A stretch of 64,000 bases of DNA from Pelagomonas calceolata (lineage: Eukaryota; Sar; Pelagophyceae; Pelagomonadales; Pelagomonadaceae). The stretch covers positions 3,286,001 through 3,350,000 of the forward strand of contig CAKKNE010000003.1 in assembly GCA_918797485.1 (NCBI GenBank), in the 5' to 3' direction. Under the pieces are notes generated by a model. It was not told the DNA's origin. It saw only the letters and a list, made by a program, of their open reading frames with translations, and did no database searches. This document shows, one piece after another, positions 47,143 through 58,466 of this stretch; within the stretch, counting starts at the first letter, position 1, and every line of letters starts with the position of its first letter. The translations under genes were made by a program, and so were the position numbers.

Positions 47143-48880
47143 ATGGCGTTGACAAGTGAAATTGCGAATCAAATGGATCCTCAATTTCTAGATGCTGCGA
47201 GTTGAGATTAACGCACCTGAAACTCCTCACCTGAAATCACAGGCGTCACTGCGGCAAGTAAATATTCGGCCCTCGTCACTGGATCAACTTCTGGTAAATA
47301 GACAAGGTCGAAATTTCATTTTGGAGCTTTTCAGCTCCCTTAAAAAACAAGGCTACGGTCGATCAGACTTCCTTAGCCTCTGCCTTCGAGAGATCATAGC
47401 CATCGGGCACGTCAGTGAGTTGCTTAAGGTTTGCCCAGGCGACCATATCCTCATTTAGTCCGGCTTGCCTGCCTGGTTGTAGGCCCGCGATCTAATTCTG
47501 TGCGAAGACTTGCACGTTTTCGATGCAGCATTAGTCTATTTCAGTACATGTGCCAAAAATGCAATGCAAAACGCTGCACCCTATGCGTTGGATGAGCGGG
47601 CTATACCGGCCTCGGTTCTAGTCATAGAAAACGTGTTACAACCATGCAGTATGTGCCTTGAAGCTTCATGCTATGCCTTTCACTTTTTTAAGATGCTCGA
47701 GGAGGGCGACGTCAGGGATGAACTTCTCTGGCTCCGTGCTGGACTGGAAATTAGGCCGAGTGCCGGAATTCCAGAAAGGGTTGTGATTGGCAGCTGTGGG
47801 ATATCGTTAAGAAGCAATTTGCGAGAAGCTGCGCTTCGTTTCTTAAGCAAGGATTCATCTTCGGTCCTGGATAAACTCCCTGACAGTTTCAGTCATAACC
47901 CTTCGTTCCTTGATCTGCCCCTCGTTGCAGATCGCCTCTTTGCAATAGCGTCCTTGCCGCGTTAAGCTCCTGAAATTTTAGTGCATTGTTTGAATTGATG
48001 TAGGTTTGATCCTCAACTTGCACATGGGGTGATTCTCCCAGTCATATCCCTTATGATCGCAGTTGCGGCGACTAGGTCAACAGGTTATCGAAGGAATGAG
48101 CCGCGGGACGATACATCAGCCATCACTGCGGAGTTGGCTTGCACAGCAGCATCAGTTCTTGCTTGCGGCCGACGTTGCCTAGAGGAACGTCTGGTAAGTC
48201 ACCCTAATGAACTCGAAGCTGATGGATCCGTCTCACGTGGGGATGCCCTTCTTTCTCTATCTCGGTATTTTCCAGCAGCGCGGCATGGAGTACTTGTTTG
48301 GCTTAAAAAATGCCTGCTGGACCCTGGGTGGCTCTCGACGAGGCTATCACGATTTAGTCCAACCCTCATTTCTATACTGAAGGTGTATGCTACTTACCCA
48401 CGGTCACAGAGAGAAGTCTTTGAAGTTTTGAAATTGGTTGTTGAAAATCCGTGGAGAGCAATCCCTGCTGCTTCTTATGCGAAATGCGATGGAAGTGCCC
48501 TAAGCCCACATGTCCAAGAAAAGTATGAACTTACTGATGCCCGTAAAGCTGCTCTATTTGCACTTATTGACCTTGCCGTTGCCTGGCATGGTGCCCCCGA
48601 GGTCCTCTACTTTGTTGAGAACAGCAAGGGCATTGATGCGTCTCAATTAAGGCATGTCGTTGTGCAACTCTCCCGTAAGACATTGCCACCATACTCGTTT
48701 CGTTTTGCCCATGCCGTTGCAACTTTGCTCTCTTGCTTCAAGGCAAAGCAGATATGGCACTCAGAAACTTACTCCCACGAAGACCGGCAGCTAATTCGAA
48801 CGCTATCCAGTCAAATTGCAACTACTCTCCGGGGGCGCACAATCCATTACACTTACCTTGCTCAGTTGGGGTGTGGTTAG
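47143..48880 (+). CDS. NELFCD: NELF-C/D (TH1)-like protein
   Basis: TH1/NELF-C/D family: in animals a helical subunit of the negative elongation factor that pauses RNA polymerase II. Exons 47143-47196, 47243-47428, 47483-47958 and 48004-48880 give 530 aa (human about 590). Match by eye to TH1: HGVILPVISLMIAVAA, RYFPAARHGVLVWLKKCLLD (TH1 RFPVVAMGVLKWV), SPTLISILKVYATYPRSQREV, DARKAALFALIDLAVAWHG, PEVLYFVEN, and LRHVVVQLSRKTLPPYSFRFA (TH1 IRYFVTEVLDVIAPPYTSDF). Introns at 47197 (GCGAGT) and 47959 (GCGTTA) need GC donors. The middle one (47429) is GT-AG. Identification rests on scattered similarity in an all-helical protein, so it is moderate. No other NELF gene is in the window. Confidence 0.6.
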
Positions 48881-49164
48881 AGAGTGTGGTATATGACCAC
48901 AACATGACGAAGTGTCTCATGCAGGCTAATAAACATTAGGGTTCGGCGGTCTATTCGGCCGAGGGAGGACGCTGCCGAGAATTCCTCATGCTACGCATGG
49001 GAAGTGCTCCATCCTGGGGACCCGGGGCGAAAAGCGCCGCTGGGATGTAGACCATTGCGTGTCCTCCGTCCTCGATTTTTAATAGGTTATTCAATCAAGC
49101 CATCTAATCAGCTTGGCCTAGACACAAGCCGGAAATTCCCTTAGAGCCCTTGTAGATATGGAAC

Positions 49165-51000
49165 GTTAGGAAATAATTTTTCCGTAATTATGGTTCAATT
49201 TATACGTCTCAGGGGCGAATTTTGGGTTGGGGTTCGGGCTTTATTGCAGCGGCGCGCATGGTCGCACCGCGTCGCGGCTGCTTGCTCTGCGCAAGGCTGC
49301 CCGCATGGTACCAAATTGCGCACAGCCCATTATTTTAGCATACGGAACCTGCGAACTCAGCAAAAATTTCCCGCCATTCGGCCGGCGCGTTGCTGTTACG
49401 CACATTGCGCAAAATCAAAGTCGACTAATTGCGCTTACCCCCCTATAAAATTGGAAGTCTCCACGCAGCATTAGGATTCGCAGGGTAATTCATCTTAATT
49501 AGGACTCATGAAGGATGGGTCAGTTTCTTATTCGAAAAAAAATTACGGCAAGGGGGGGCCCTACTAATCAGCCAAGCTAAGCTACCCGCCGGGCTAGAAC
49601 GAGATCCTGTTTTTTTTTTGTTTTTTCAAATTGTGGGCACTAATGAGCATTGGCTGGCTGTCCCGCCCAAAGCTGCTGCCCCGCCACGCAACTAGAGTGA
49701 CAGACAGCCTTATTATTATGCTGGTCCGCGGCCTCTGTTGCGCACCAATATTGTTGACCACTTCCGAGTCATGAGAAATCACGGCTAGGTGGTTTATATA
49801 ATAAATAAATTTGTAAGCGGGCTATGGTTAAGGTGCACCATAGTAAACGCCAGCGTCGGAGCGTCGCTCACGCTGTTAGGGCTGTGGCGTAAGGACAGTT
49901 TACCGGCAGCCGCAAGAAATTACTTACGATATTTACACTGCGAGGATTCGTCAACCAATTTCCTAAAACTATTCGCAACGCGCCTGGAATAGCGTGCGTT
50001 CTACAGTTGCAGTAACTGTTCCTCAAAAGTTCGTACACATCAAAAATCTTAAAGCTTTTGCGTTTTTTTAGGCTTTCTTGCAACGAGGTGAGCTAGGAGC
50101 TGCCGCGGCAGTGGACAATAGGTGAACAATAGGTCAACAAAGGTTGCCCGTACGTCGCGGCCGCCATATTTGTTTTAGCCTGGAAATCGTGCCGTCGCTA
50201 TCTCGCTCATTGCTACATTACACGCATATTTTCCTCGTCCCTGGGCTCTGTCTAAGCTTGGTCTACTATGACCCCCGGCAGCGCCAAGTCGTGGGAGGTA
50301 TTTCCGTGATAGGCTTAGCTGTGGTGCCTCAAAAGTCGGCCCCGTGCGAAGCGAAACCCAAGATGCATTTTTCATAAAAGCCGCCGTGTTTGCGCATCCT
50401 AACGACGCAACGGGTACCAAAGGGGGCTTCGGGAGAGGGGGATCCACCCGCGAGTAGGCTATATACCCGAAGCCCATCTCGAGGCACCTCCGTGGCAGGC
50501 TAGTATCGCCGTGTGCTTAGGATGGATGCCCCGAAACCCCAACGGGAGAAGGGAAGGCGCCCCCTTCGGACTACCAATTGAAAATAAGACCAATTTGGGG
50601 TCCGGCCCCACCGTGAGAGCCAACTTAAAAATCCTTCAATTTGACCTTGAGACTTATATCTACAGGGAAGGAACGGTGCTAACTAGTACTAGTAGGAAAT
50701 ATTTTTTTCGTAATTAAGGGTCCATTTATTTGTTTTATACGCCGGAGTTTGCATGCAGGCGATTCCTGGTTTTGGCGGGTTTTATCATCCGGCCTTTGCT
50801 GCTTTGCATCGCACCGCGTCGCAGCTGATTAGCGCGAGGCTGCCCGCAAGGTACCGATTTTTTGCGCAGCCCAAATTTAGCATACGGAACCTGCGCCTCA
50901 GCAAAAGCCCCCTCCTCCATTTGGCCGGCTTTTGCTTGATCCGCGGCCCTATAAACTTCGAACTTGAAGTTCCAAGCAGTTTTTTTTTTATCACCTCGGT
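49165..51000 (+). repeat. Direct repeat pair R4 (about 310 bp each)
   Basis: 49165-49480 and 50690-51000 share, in order, TAGGAAATAATTTTTCCGTAATTA-like sequence, GCACCGCGTCGCGGCTG, AGGCTGCCCGCATGGTACC and TTTAGCATACGGAACCTGCG, and end near TATAAAATTGGAAGT/TATAAACTTCGAACT. They lie 1.2 kb apart in the same orientation. They may be two insertions of one short element or the ends of a larger one. The sequence between them has no gene. Confidence 0.7.
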
Positions 51001-52824
51001 AATCTGACAAGCATGCGAATGAGGTCTCTGCGAGCCACACACGGCTCTATGGCGGCGTTCTTTTGAGTGACAGAGAGATGTCTTATTTGATCAGGACAAA
51101 AAAAAAAAGCTCCTGTCTCCTGCTGGCCAGCAAGCCGCGGAACCATGTACTACGTGGTACGTAGACTGGACCGTCGAAGGGAACTAGGTTCCATGTTCCG
51201 GTTGGTCTCTGATTCCGTTCTGCTTCAAACCGGCCCGAGTTCAGGTTCGTTCCATTGCCATAGACTAAGCCAGCGGTCGCCTTGGCGAGTCACACGACCC
51301 AGCAACAGCCACGCGGTTGGCCCGGGAGCAGACGTTATATAGCCTGGGCCACCAGCCGGCTTGATTTAAATAAGCAATGCAATGATTAGGCTGTTGGAAA
51401 TTCTCTGCTGAATATCATGCGGCTATGTGCTCGCTCGGCACGACATGCAGGCAATTAAGCGAACTTAAGACTTGTTTGTCAGGCCCGATTGTAATCCGGC
51501 GCAAAAATTTGATACGCCCCCTGGATTAGAGGCTAAGATCGGAGGATCAAAGTCGGGCAGCGGCACGCGGACTGCATAGTGATCTGTTTCCAGGGTTGTT
51601 TTTGGTTCGTTCAACCGCTCGTGACGCGCGCTAGGAAGCAGTATCTTACTTGCGACAGCTCCCTGGGGCACAAGCTTCTTCCCGTGGGCCGAAGGTTCAC
51701 GTGGCCACGAAAGGGAATTGATTTGACCAACGCTATTTTGTCGTTTGCGCAAAAACCACTGATACATGTAATGAAAGAAAGTTAATACGTATCGCAAGAA
51801 TTTGCTCCTCTCGTCAGTATTACGGCCCTCGCGTCGCTCAGGCAATTAATTAATTACCTGCCTGATTTGAGTTTTCGAGTTTCGGGTTCTAATCAATTTT
51901 AGTCACTCGGACGCTGGGGCCAAGACAGGCGATTACGTGATTATAGCTATATTTCAGTGTCGCTCTGGCCCCAAGCCCAGATGGCTGCGATAGCGGGTCG
52001 GGCCGCAGGACGGCACCTTCGTCGCAGTCTACGCGCGCGGGCTGCCCGTGGCGACGCGTTTCGTGGTTTTATGGCGTGCTGAAATGCTCCTGGGGCGAAA
52101 TCTCACGCAGAAATCGCAGCACTAGTTCGCGATGAAGCCGCTGCCCGGCGGTCTCCGCAAGCAAGGTGGAAGTTGCTCTGGGATGCCTTGAGTGTGCCGC
52201 GGTGGTAGTGGCGGTCGGGCACGATGCGGCCAAGAAAAGCTGGCCTGAGCTCGGCCCTTGACGCGCCCATAACGAGCCTCGTGGGGCTCCGCGCGAAAAC
52301 TTTCGCTGAACCGAGGCTGCCCGAGAAGGTAACAAAGCCAGTTGAACGCGCAGGGGCAGTTATTTGCACCAATTCCGTCGCTGAGATCATGCTCGGCGTG
52401 CCGCCCCGCGGCGCGACGCAGCAGAAATCGCCAGACGGCATGCCCTAAAGAAGACATTGGGTCAGACACATGCGTGGGGTACTCTCGGACACTGCGGCCG
52501 CGTTCAAGCGCTCGAGAAGCTGGAGATAGTGTCGTATTATGTGTCTCGGTCGGGACCGTCTCGCAGTCGACTAAAAGCACCGAAACGACCAAACCCAACT
52601 TACGCGAGGGCAGTCGAGGGTACTATCAGTCCCTGTGAACGATAATTGACGCTGAGGAGCCCCGGAAGGCGATGTGAGGGGAGGCGCCGCGAACGGAGAA
52701 TGGGGGACGCATCTAAATTTTCCTAGGAGTCCGTGTCTCGGGCGCCCAGGGCTCCAAGCGGCCCCCCTCGCGCCGACAGCGTATTTTTCAAATGCTCGGT
52801 TTTAGCGTGATTTTAGCAGCGTCG

Positions 52825-53330
52825 CAGCGTGATCAGCTACTATGCTGGCGGTTTCCCCCTCGAAGTCCCCCTTGGTATCCGTGGCGTCTGTAGGAAGCGC
52901 AAACACGGCAACCTTTGGTGTATAGTTTCCCAAAAGGTCGCCTGACGCGGCACGAAACGCCACTGGCGCGACGTTCGCGTGGGGGCCCTTCCGGCCCCTC
53001 GCCTTTTTAGGGCTCCACACTCGGCCAGAATGTGGATCACCCCCCTGGGGTCCATTCGCAGTAAGTTTCGACGTTCGGGCTATTAAAGGGGCGGCGCTAC
53101 AGCCCCCGATTTAATCGGGGTCCGGCCCCGTACATACCCGGGCCAAGTTACATTACATAGTGTAGGTCTACCATGCCAGTCGCGGCGCGAAACGCGGCGC
53201 GACGTTCGCGTTTGGCCCAACTTTTGGCCCTTCCGGCCCCTCGCTTTTTTGGGGCCCCACACTCAGGCTCCGCCAGAAGAAGTTCCCCCCTTCGGGCTAT
53301 TGACGGGGAGGCGCCACGGCCCCCGTTTAA
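52825..53330 (+). repeat. Dispersed repeat R1, copies 2 and 3 in tandem
   Basis: 52825-53095 matches 30910-31190 closely. 53170-53330 repeats the second half (GGCGCGAAACGCGG, GACGTTCGCGT, CCTTCCGGCCCCTCGC, GGGGAGGCGCCACGG) with more divergence, so the family occurs here as a partial tandem. Confidence 0.75.
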
Positions 53331-53828
53331 TCGGCCGAGTGGGGGCCGGCCCCTTGCTAGGCCGACAGGATTTTTTTACGGCACAGGTTATCACGTAGCC
53401 CATGATTAGAGCCCATGATGTGGACTCTTTTTTTGCTGGAAGCCGTCAAGAAACTGTGCAAGAGCACAAGCCTCGGTCGCCTGCGGCTGCCAAGGCGATG
53501 CCGTGGGCCGATGGAGCCAAGGTCGCTCGAAACGGCCAGCGCACGTCAAACTCGCGCACGCCACTGACGAGCTGCACGCCCCACTCGTCGACATTGATGA
53601 CACATGGCGTGTCTGAGCGCCACCGGGGACGTAGCCAAAAGCGCCCGCGAACCGCATCCGCTTAATATCGTGTCTTCGTGTATGTTGCCTCGTCGAACTT
53701 GCAGCCTTGGTTGAACGCCTTGATTGGCACTTTGTCGTGCTGTTACACTCAAAATCGATAGTTTCGGTTTTAACGCGATCTGATGTGCTACCGCACTAAA
53801 ATGGCAAAACCGATTCGCAATCACAATG

Positions 53829-55892
53829 CTAATAATTGCTTCGGAGGTCGATTAACAAGTGCGAGGACCTTAAACTACCAGGTCTTACAAATTGTGAATT
53901 TTGTGATTTTAAGTTAAGAATTTTGACTCTACTGTCACCTTCCAGCCTGGACTGGCGATTGTATTCACAAGAACGGTATAGTTCTGTTAGTTCAGTGAGA
54001 ATCTCGTGGGACGAACAGCGTCCCTTGTCACGCCAGCCAATGACAATTAGACCATTTTCATCTTGGGCATCTTCGTCGAGTTGCATATCAAATCTGCTTG
54101 AGGCCAGAATGGTTTTGTTGCTGTTTAGACCAACATTAAGCATGTGGCCACCACAGGCAGAGATACAGTTCTGCCTTAAATCTAGTAGAACTAAGACAGG
54201 TGAAATGGGAAGAAGCTTCGATGCAAGTAAGGATGCTGCAATGTCTCCAAGGCTGTTATTACACAAGACAAGGTGGGATAGTAAATCACCTGGTTTTGGC
54301 CAAGGTGGGATGCATAGAGGGTGGCCTTCAGACGCAATGTAGGCTCCGAGCTTCCTCAATATGTCTATAATCACATGATCCTTTAATCGCAGTGCCGAGA
54401 GATTTATCCTTAACAAATGTGTCCCACCAAGTTGAGTCGAGTGATAGCAAACAGCTTGAATATACCGAAATGTTGCCTCTTGACTGGGTGGCTTCACTTC
54501 GATATTTGACATGTTCTTGGTTTGATTTAATACTCGCAAGATTTCAGCAAGCTTCAATGCGATAAGTTTGTGTGTAAGGAAGTTTTTCCAATCGAGCTCT
54601 TCCACAGCGCATAGTAGGTTGTCGGACACACCATCCTCTCGGTTGGCTGTAAAATGCCGCCAGCTATTTTGTTGTTTGCATGTTTCCATTGAAGCATTTT
54701 TTCTGAAGCTCTGTAGGGAGCTACTTGTCTTAATCGTTTTGTCTTGCAGGTGCCGATGATCCGCCAATTGCTGCGCTACTAGACTAGTCTGTGCTGGTGA
54801 ACAACCCTCTAAGGACAGTTGCTGACGCCAAAGAATATCGGCAACGGCAATGGCATTCATCTGGTGCTGAAGAAACATGCAATACATAGCCAAACGATTT
54901 CTTTCTTTCGCTAGTTTGTGGTCAGTTTCACTATCTAAGGCGCTGTTGTGGCACTTGTGGTGCATTTTATGGCTCGAAATTTCTGGAATAGGCGATGCTG
55001 TGGTACTTGTGATTGCATTCGACTGCACGTCATCTAGTATATGTGCGGAGGGGGTCTCCTTCATATTCTGCACAGTGTTTATCTTGGTTGCCAGTGTGCA
55101 TTTCTTCATTGACTGATGCTCCTCGCAAACTTTGTCTTGATAACACCTATTGTTCTCCAAGGCTATCCGATCATGTTTTATTTGGCATACACCCTTGCGA
55201 AGTAGTTCGAATTTCAGCATGCTTAAACTCTGGTCCAGCAGGTGTGACTCTTGCCTTTTGTGTAGCAACTTCTGCCGGACACCCGTAGCTACGCACCTTG
55301 GAAGCCCCAACCGCCGGATTACAGCCGCATAGTTTGTGGAAGTTTCAACGACGATGGCTTTTTCCATTTCTGCTGCGGAAACTTCACATGCACGCAGTGC
55401 GAACCCTCTCGCTGTGTACTTGCTGCTACTGCGGCTAGCCAAAGCAAGAATACGTCCACATTTCTTTCTGTAGCCGCTAGTTTCTGCGACCGAGATCCTG
55501 TACTTGTTAGAGGTATTTCTTGCAATGTCTTGCCACTTCGCAACTTCATCATGGGCTTGACACATAATTGCAGAAGACTTTATTTGATCGTCCTGTCTTG
55601 CTCTATTAGCATTAAATACCTTGCTTTGTTGATTACTAGCTATGTACTGTGTTGCGTTTAGTGCTGTTAGCCAAAAGCGCGTTTGCAGCGTGACAGTTCC
55701 TTGCTGAATGAGAACACGTTTCATCGCTTGCTGTAAGTTTGCCTGGTTGCCAGTTTCAGTCTCGGTAGGTTCAAGTTGTAAACGAAGCAAAGATCTATGT
55801 GTGTTGTCAAAGTATTCCCTTAAGGCCTTTTGCCTGAATTTTGTCGAAGCTGGCAGCTTATCCACTTGGTTTTTACTTCGGCGAACCACCAT
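53829..55892 (-). CDS. Coiled-coil protein with C-terminal leucine-rich repeats
   Basis: One frame of 687 aa, ATG 55892 (MVVRRSKNQVDKLP). The first 450 residues are hydrophilic, helical and glutamine/lysine-rich without a domain I recognise. Residues about 495-620 have ribonuclease-inhibitor-like leucine-rich repeats: LLRINLSALRLKDHVIIDIL, LLSHLVLCNNSLGDIAASLL and LVLLDLRQNCISACGGHML. After that a basic tail runs to the stop. Proteins with this layout often act in cilia or basal bodies, but I cannot name the family. AT-rich codons contrast with its GC-rich divergent neighbour. The gene is intronless and its promoter holds a GGTACC array. Confidence 0.7.
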   Translation of the reverse strand: MVVRRSKNQVDKLPASTKFRQKALREYFDNTHRSLLRLQLEPTETETGNQANLQQAMKRVLIQQGTVTLQTRFWLTALNATQYIASNQQSKVFNANRARQDDQIKSSAIMCQAHDEVAKWQDIARNTSNKYRISVAETSGYRKKCGRILALASRSSSKYTARGFALRACEVSAAEMEKAIVVETSTNYAAVIRRLGLPRCVATGVRQKLLHKRQESHLLDQSLSMLKFELLRKGVCQIKHDRIALENNRCYQDKVCEEHQSMKKCTLATKINTVQNMKETPSAHILDDVQSNAITSTTASPIPEISSHKMHHKCHNSALDSETDHKLAKERNRLAMYCMFLQHQMNAIAVADILWRQQLSLEGCSPAQTSLVAQQLADHRHLQDKTIKTSSSLQSFRKNASMETCKQQNSWRHFTANREDGVSDNLLCAVEELDWKNFLTHKLIALKLAEILRVLNQTKNMSNIEVKPPSQEATFRYIQAVCYHSTQLGGTHLLRINLSALRLKDHVIIDILRKLGAYIASEGHPLCIPPWPKPGDLLSHLVLCNNSLGDIAASLLASKLLPISPVLVLLDLRQNCISACGGHMLNVGLNSNKTILASSRFDMQLDEDAQDENGLIVIGWRDKGRCSSHEILTELTELYRSCEYNRQSRLEGDSRVKILNLKSQNSQFVRPGSLRSSHLLIDLRSNY

Positions 55893-55997
55893 GGAAGCCA
55901 GCGCGATCGTTGGCTGTTTTCGCGTCCCCGAATCTCCAACACCGTCTTACATTACATGCCAATATAGTCGAATAACCATCGAATATTTAATTCTCCG

Positions 55998-56090
55998 GGT
56001 CCGGCTACCTACGCACCGTTGGTACCTACGGCCCGGTTACCATGGTACCTACGGTACCGTGGGTACTACCTACGGTACGGTAAGGAGCTA
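55998..56090. promoter_or_regulatory. GGTACC 9-mer array in divergent promoter (LRR gene / SFI1-like gene)
   Basis: Three GGTACC hexamers (56021, 56044, 56053) plus near matches (CTACCTACG, GGTTACCATGG, GGGTACTACC, TACGGTACGG) within about 95 bp. It lies about 130-165 bp upstream of the LRR gene start and 95-160 bp upstream of the first plus-strand ORF. Confidence 0.5.
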
Positions 56091-56280
56091 CACCTACAGA
56101 TCTTACCTCCGATACCTACCATAATGCCGTACGGCAGCGTGTTATGCAGCCGATGAGAATAATGGTACAGAGAATATCGTGACGAGTATATGCGTTAAGT
56201 TGTTTTCGTCTACGCGGGATATCCATCCACTCGTGCTAAAAATTAACGAGGCGCCAGAGGAGCTCTCCTTGAGGCCCTCA

Positions 56281-58466
56281 ATGCCAAGAGAAAACCATCA
56301 GTTGGAACCAGGGCCGCTTGGGACCGCGGAGTTCTGCTCAAAAGATGCTGGGTCCTTGTTACAGCTCTTGGATCTTCGGCGCACCCGGGACTCGATAGCA
56401 CATTCGATGGGGGAGACACTGGCATACAATGTGCCGGCTCCTAATCGTGCCAGCTGTCCCCCAGCTCTGGCGGTCATTGAGGCAGAGGTCTCGCGCGTTG
56501 AGGCCAGCATTCAGGGAGGGCTTCGCAAGGTGTGGCTGGGACAGCAACAAGCATGCAAGACTTCCGGCCCATCACATGGGACTTACCCCTTGTGCGGGCC
56601 CGGCGGCGACGTCTGGGTGTCGGCCGCAATGACGTCGCGAGCGGCGTAATTGTGGGGGGCGGGGTGTGGGGGCGTATAGAGGGGCAGATCACAGGTCAAT
56701 ACAAGCGCTCGAGCACCGGTGCGCGCAGCAAGCGTGCGCAATAGAAGACCTCAGATGTGTGCAGGTGGCGCTTGGAGCCGAGGCAAACCGCGAGGCGGAG
56801 GCAAAACTTGCTCTTGCTCGCGAGCTGACAGCTGCGCACACAGTTTGTTGCTGTGTGGTACACTTAGGTCTTGTTATGAAAAACCTAAATGTAGGCAGCA
56901 CTCATACAAGCCAAGGCGCACACGCAAGAGACCCAGGATAAGTGGGACTCATACTCGCGCATGGTCGCGGTCGAGACGGCGTGTGCTGTCGACCGCGCGG
57001 CGTGTGCTGGCATGTCCGGCATCGCGCGCATTCGCAGCGCACGGACGATTCGGCGCCTAGTAAGAGCACCGTTAGCACGCTCTTTGATGGCGTGGGCGCA
57101 GGTGGTGGCGGAAAAGCGTATGCGTGAGTCAATGACACATAAACCTCGCCTGGCCTGGTATGCTCGAAGCTCGCTACGTGTGCTCAAGCGCCTTGAGCGC
57201 CTTGACACATGGTTGGCTTTACGAGCCTGGGTTGTCACCACTGCCCACCTTCGTTCATTGGATGATATGTGCCTGCGCGCGATGACACGGGTTGTAGCCA
57301 ACGCTACCGATCGTACTTTGAGTCGTGGGTGGGCGACGTGGGTCACCCGGACGAGTCGAGCGCGGGTGACCACAGCGCTCCTGCACACCTGGGCGCGGCA
57401 GCATATGGCGATGGTGATGCGAATATGGGCGACGGCTGCGCGCGACGCAAGTAGACGCGCGTGCTTCGCAGCACGGAAAAGCCTGAACCATGCGTGGGTG
57501 GCTTGGGTGCGCGCGGCAGGAGGGACCCTTGGGTCATGTGATGTGCACAGAGGCGCATTACAATGTGTCTTGCGGTGTCTCAAGGCGACAGTGATGCGCC
57601 AGACAATTTTGTGCTGGCGAAAGGCTGCGCATTGCGTGCACTATGAGCTGCTCAGAGATGTTCGGGTGCGCGGCTGCGCCGACGTATCATCGCTCGGCAA
57701 GCCATTTGTTGATATCGATGGCCCATACCACGTGCAGGGACGGGCTGAGAGGCGCGCGCTCCGGCGTCGATACCGTGCGCTGGCTTGGCGCTTGGCGCTT
57801 CAAAGACGCGTGCGGCGCGCGCTTCAGGGCGCCTGGGGTGCCTGGTATAGTGCCACAGCGCAGAGACTGGCAGCTGGGCGGCGGCGGCGGCGGCTCGCTC
57901 GCACTTCCACGTGCCGCGCATTTGGCCGGCCAGCGGCTGCGTCGAGCATGTTGGGCAGGAGCGCAATTGACAGCTATGATGGCCCTCGCAGGTGGGCGGC
58001 GATGGCAGCAGCGAGTGATCGACGTGCAGCGGCTGTGGTACGCGCGCTAAGCATAGCCGCTCGGGGAGATCGCGTTGCGCTTGTCCGCGCGGTAGCTATT
58101 TGGCGCCATGCGTGGAGACCGGAGTCCAGCGCCATGATTACACTCAAAGCGGTGCCTGCCGGTCAACTTGCACGTAATGACCGCGCGATAGCCTTGCAGA
58201 GCGCACTCAATGCGTGGCGCATGGTTGCCAGCCGCACCACCCGCCTCCGTACATCAGATGGCATGCGCCTGCGCGCTGCCGGGGCAGCCTGGGGTCACTG
58301 GGTAGCGCACAGTGTATCATCGTGGGATATAATGCTAATATGTGGCTTCCACACGCAGGTACTCCAGGTTGCGGTTGGCCGAGAACTGAAGCAACTCGAA
58401 GACGCTGTGGCTCAGCTTGCGACTCGTGGACGCTGTGGGCGGCCTCGGCGAAGTCTTCTCCGCTAA
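56281..58466 (+). CDS. SFI1-like W-repeat protein (centrin-binding type)
   Basis: Not a named family match. The C-terminal exon (from 56895, open to 58466) has many spaced tryptophan-centred helices: LMAWAQVV, LALRAWVV, SRGWATWV, LLHTWARQ, MRIWATAARD, NHAWVAWVR, ILCWRKAAH, QGAWGAWYS, VAIWRHAW, LNAWRMVAS and AAWGHWVAHS. Alternating W/R-rich segments about 25-35 residues apart resemble SFI1, a centrin-binding protein of centrosomes and basal bodies. Before it, a coiled-coil exon (about 56690-56842, with ALEHRCAQQACAIEDL) joins by a 52-nt GT-AG intron (56843-56894). Further upstream, exon joins are unresolved; the first exon may start at ATG 56281 or from a non-ATG codon at 56179. Strongly GC-rich and arginine/alanine-rich, unlike the neighbouring LRR gene. 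Confidence 0.55.

Larger units (their letters stand above)
48881..53828. other. 5-kb repeat-rich gap without supported genes
   Basis: Contents are a direct repeat pair R4 (49165-49480 and 50690-51000), a degraded R1-like match (50280-50480, minus), repeat R1 copies (52825-53095 and 53170-53330), T-runs, and GC-rich ORFs at 52069-52640 that overlap in three frames without motifs. No RNA gene was found. Confidence 0.55.

Noticed and set aside
52069-52640. Overlapping GC-rich ORFs on both strands
   Set aside because: Several frames stay open only because of high GC content; no motif, start context or partner exon was found.
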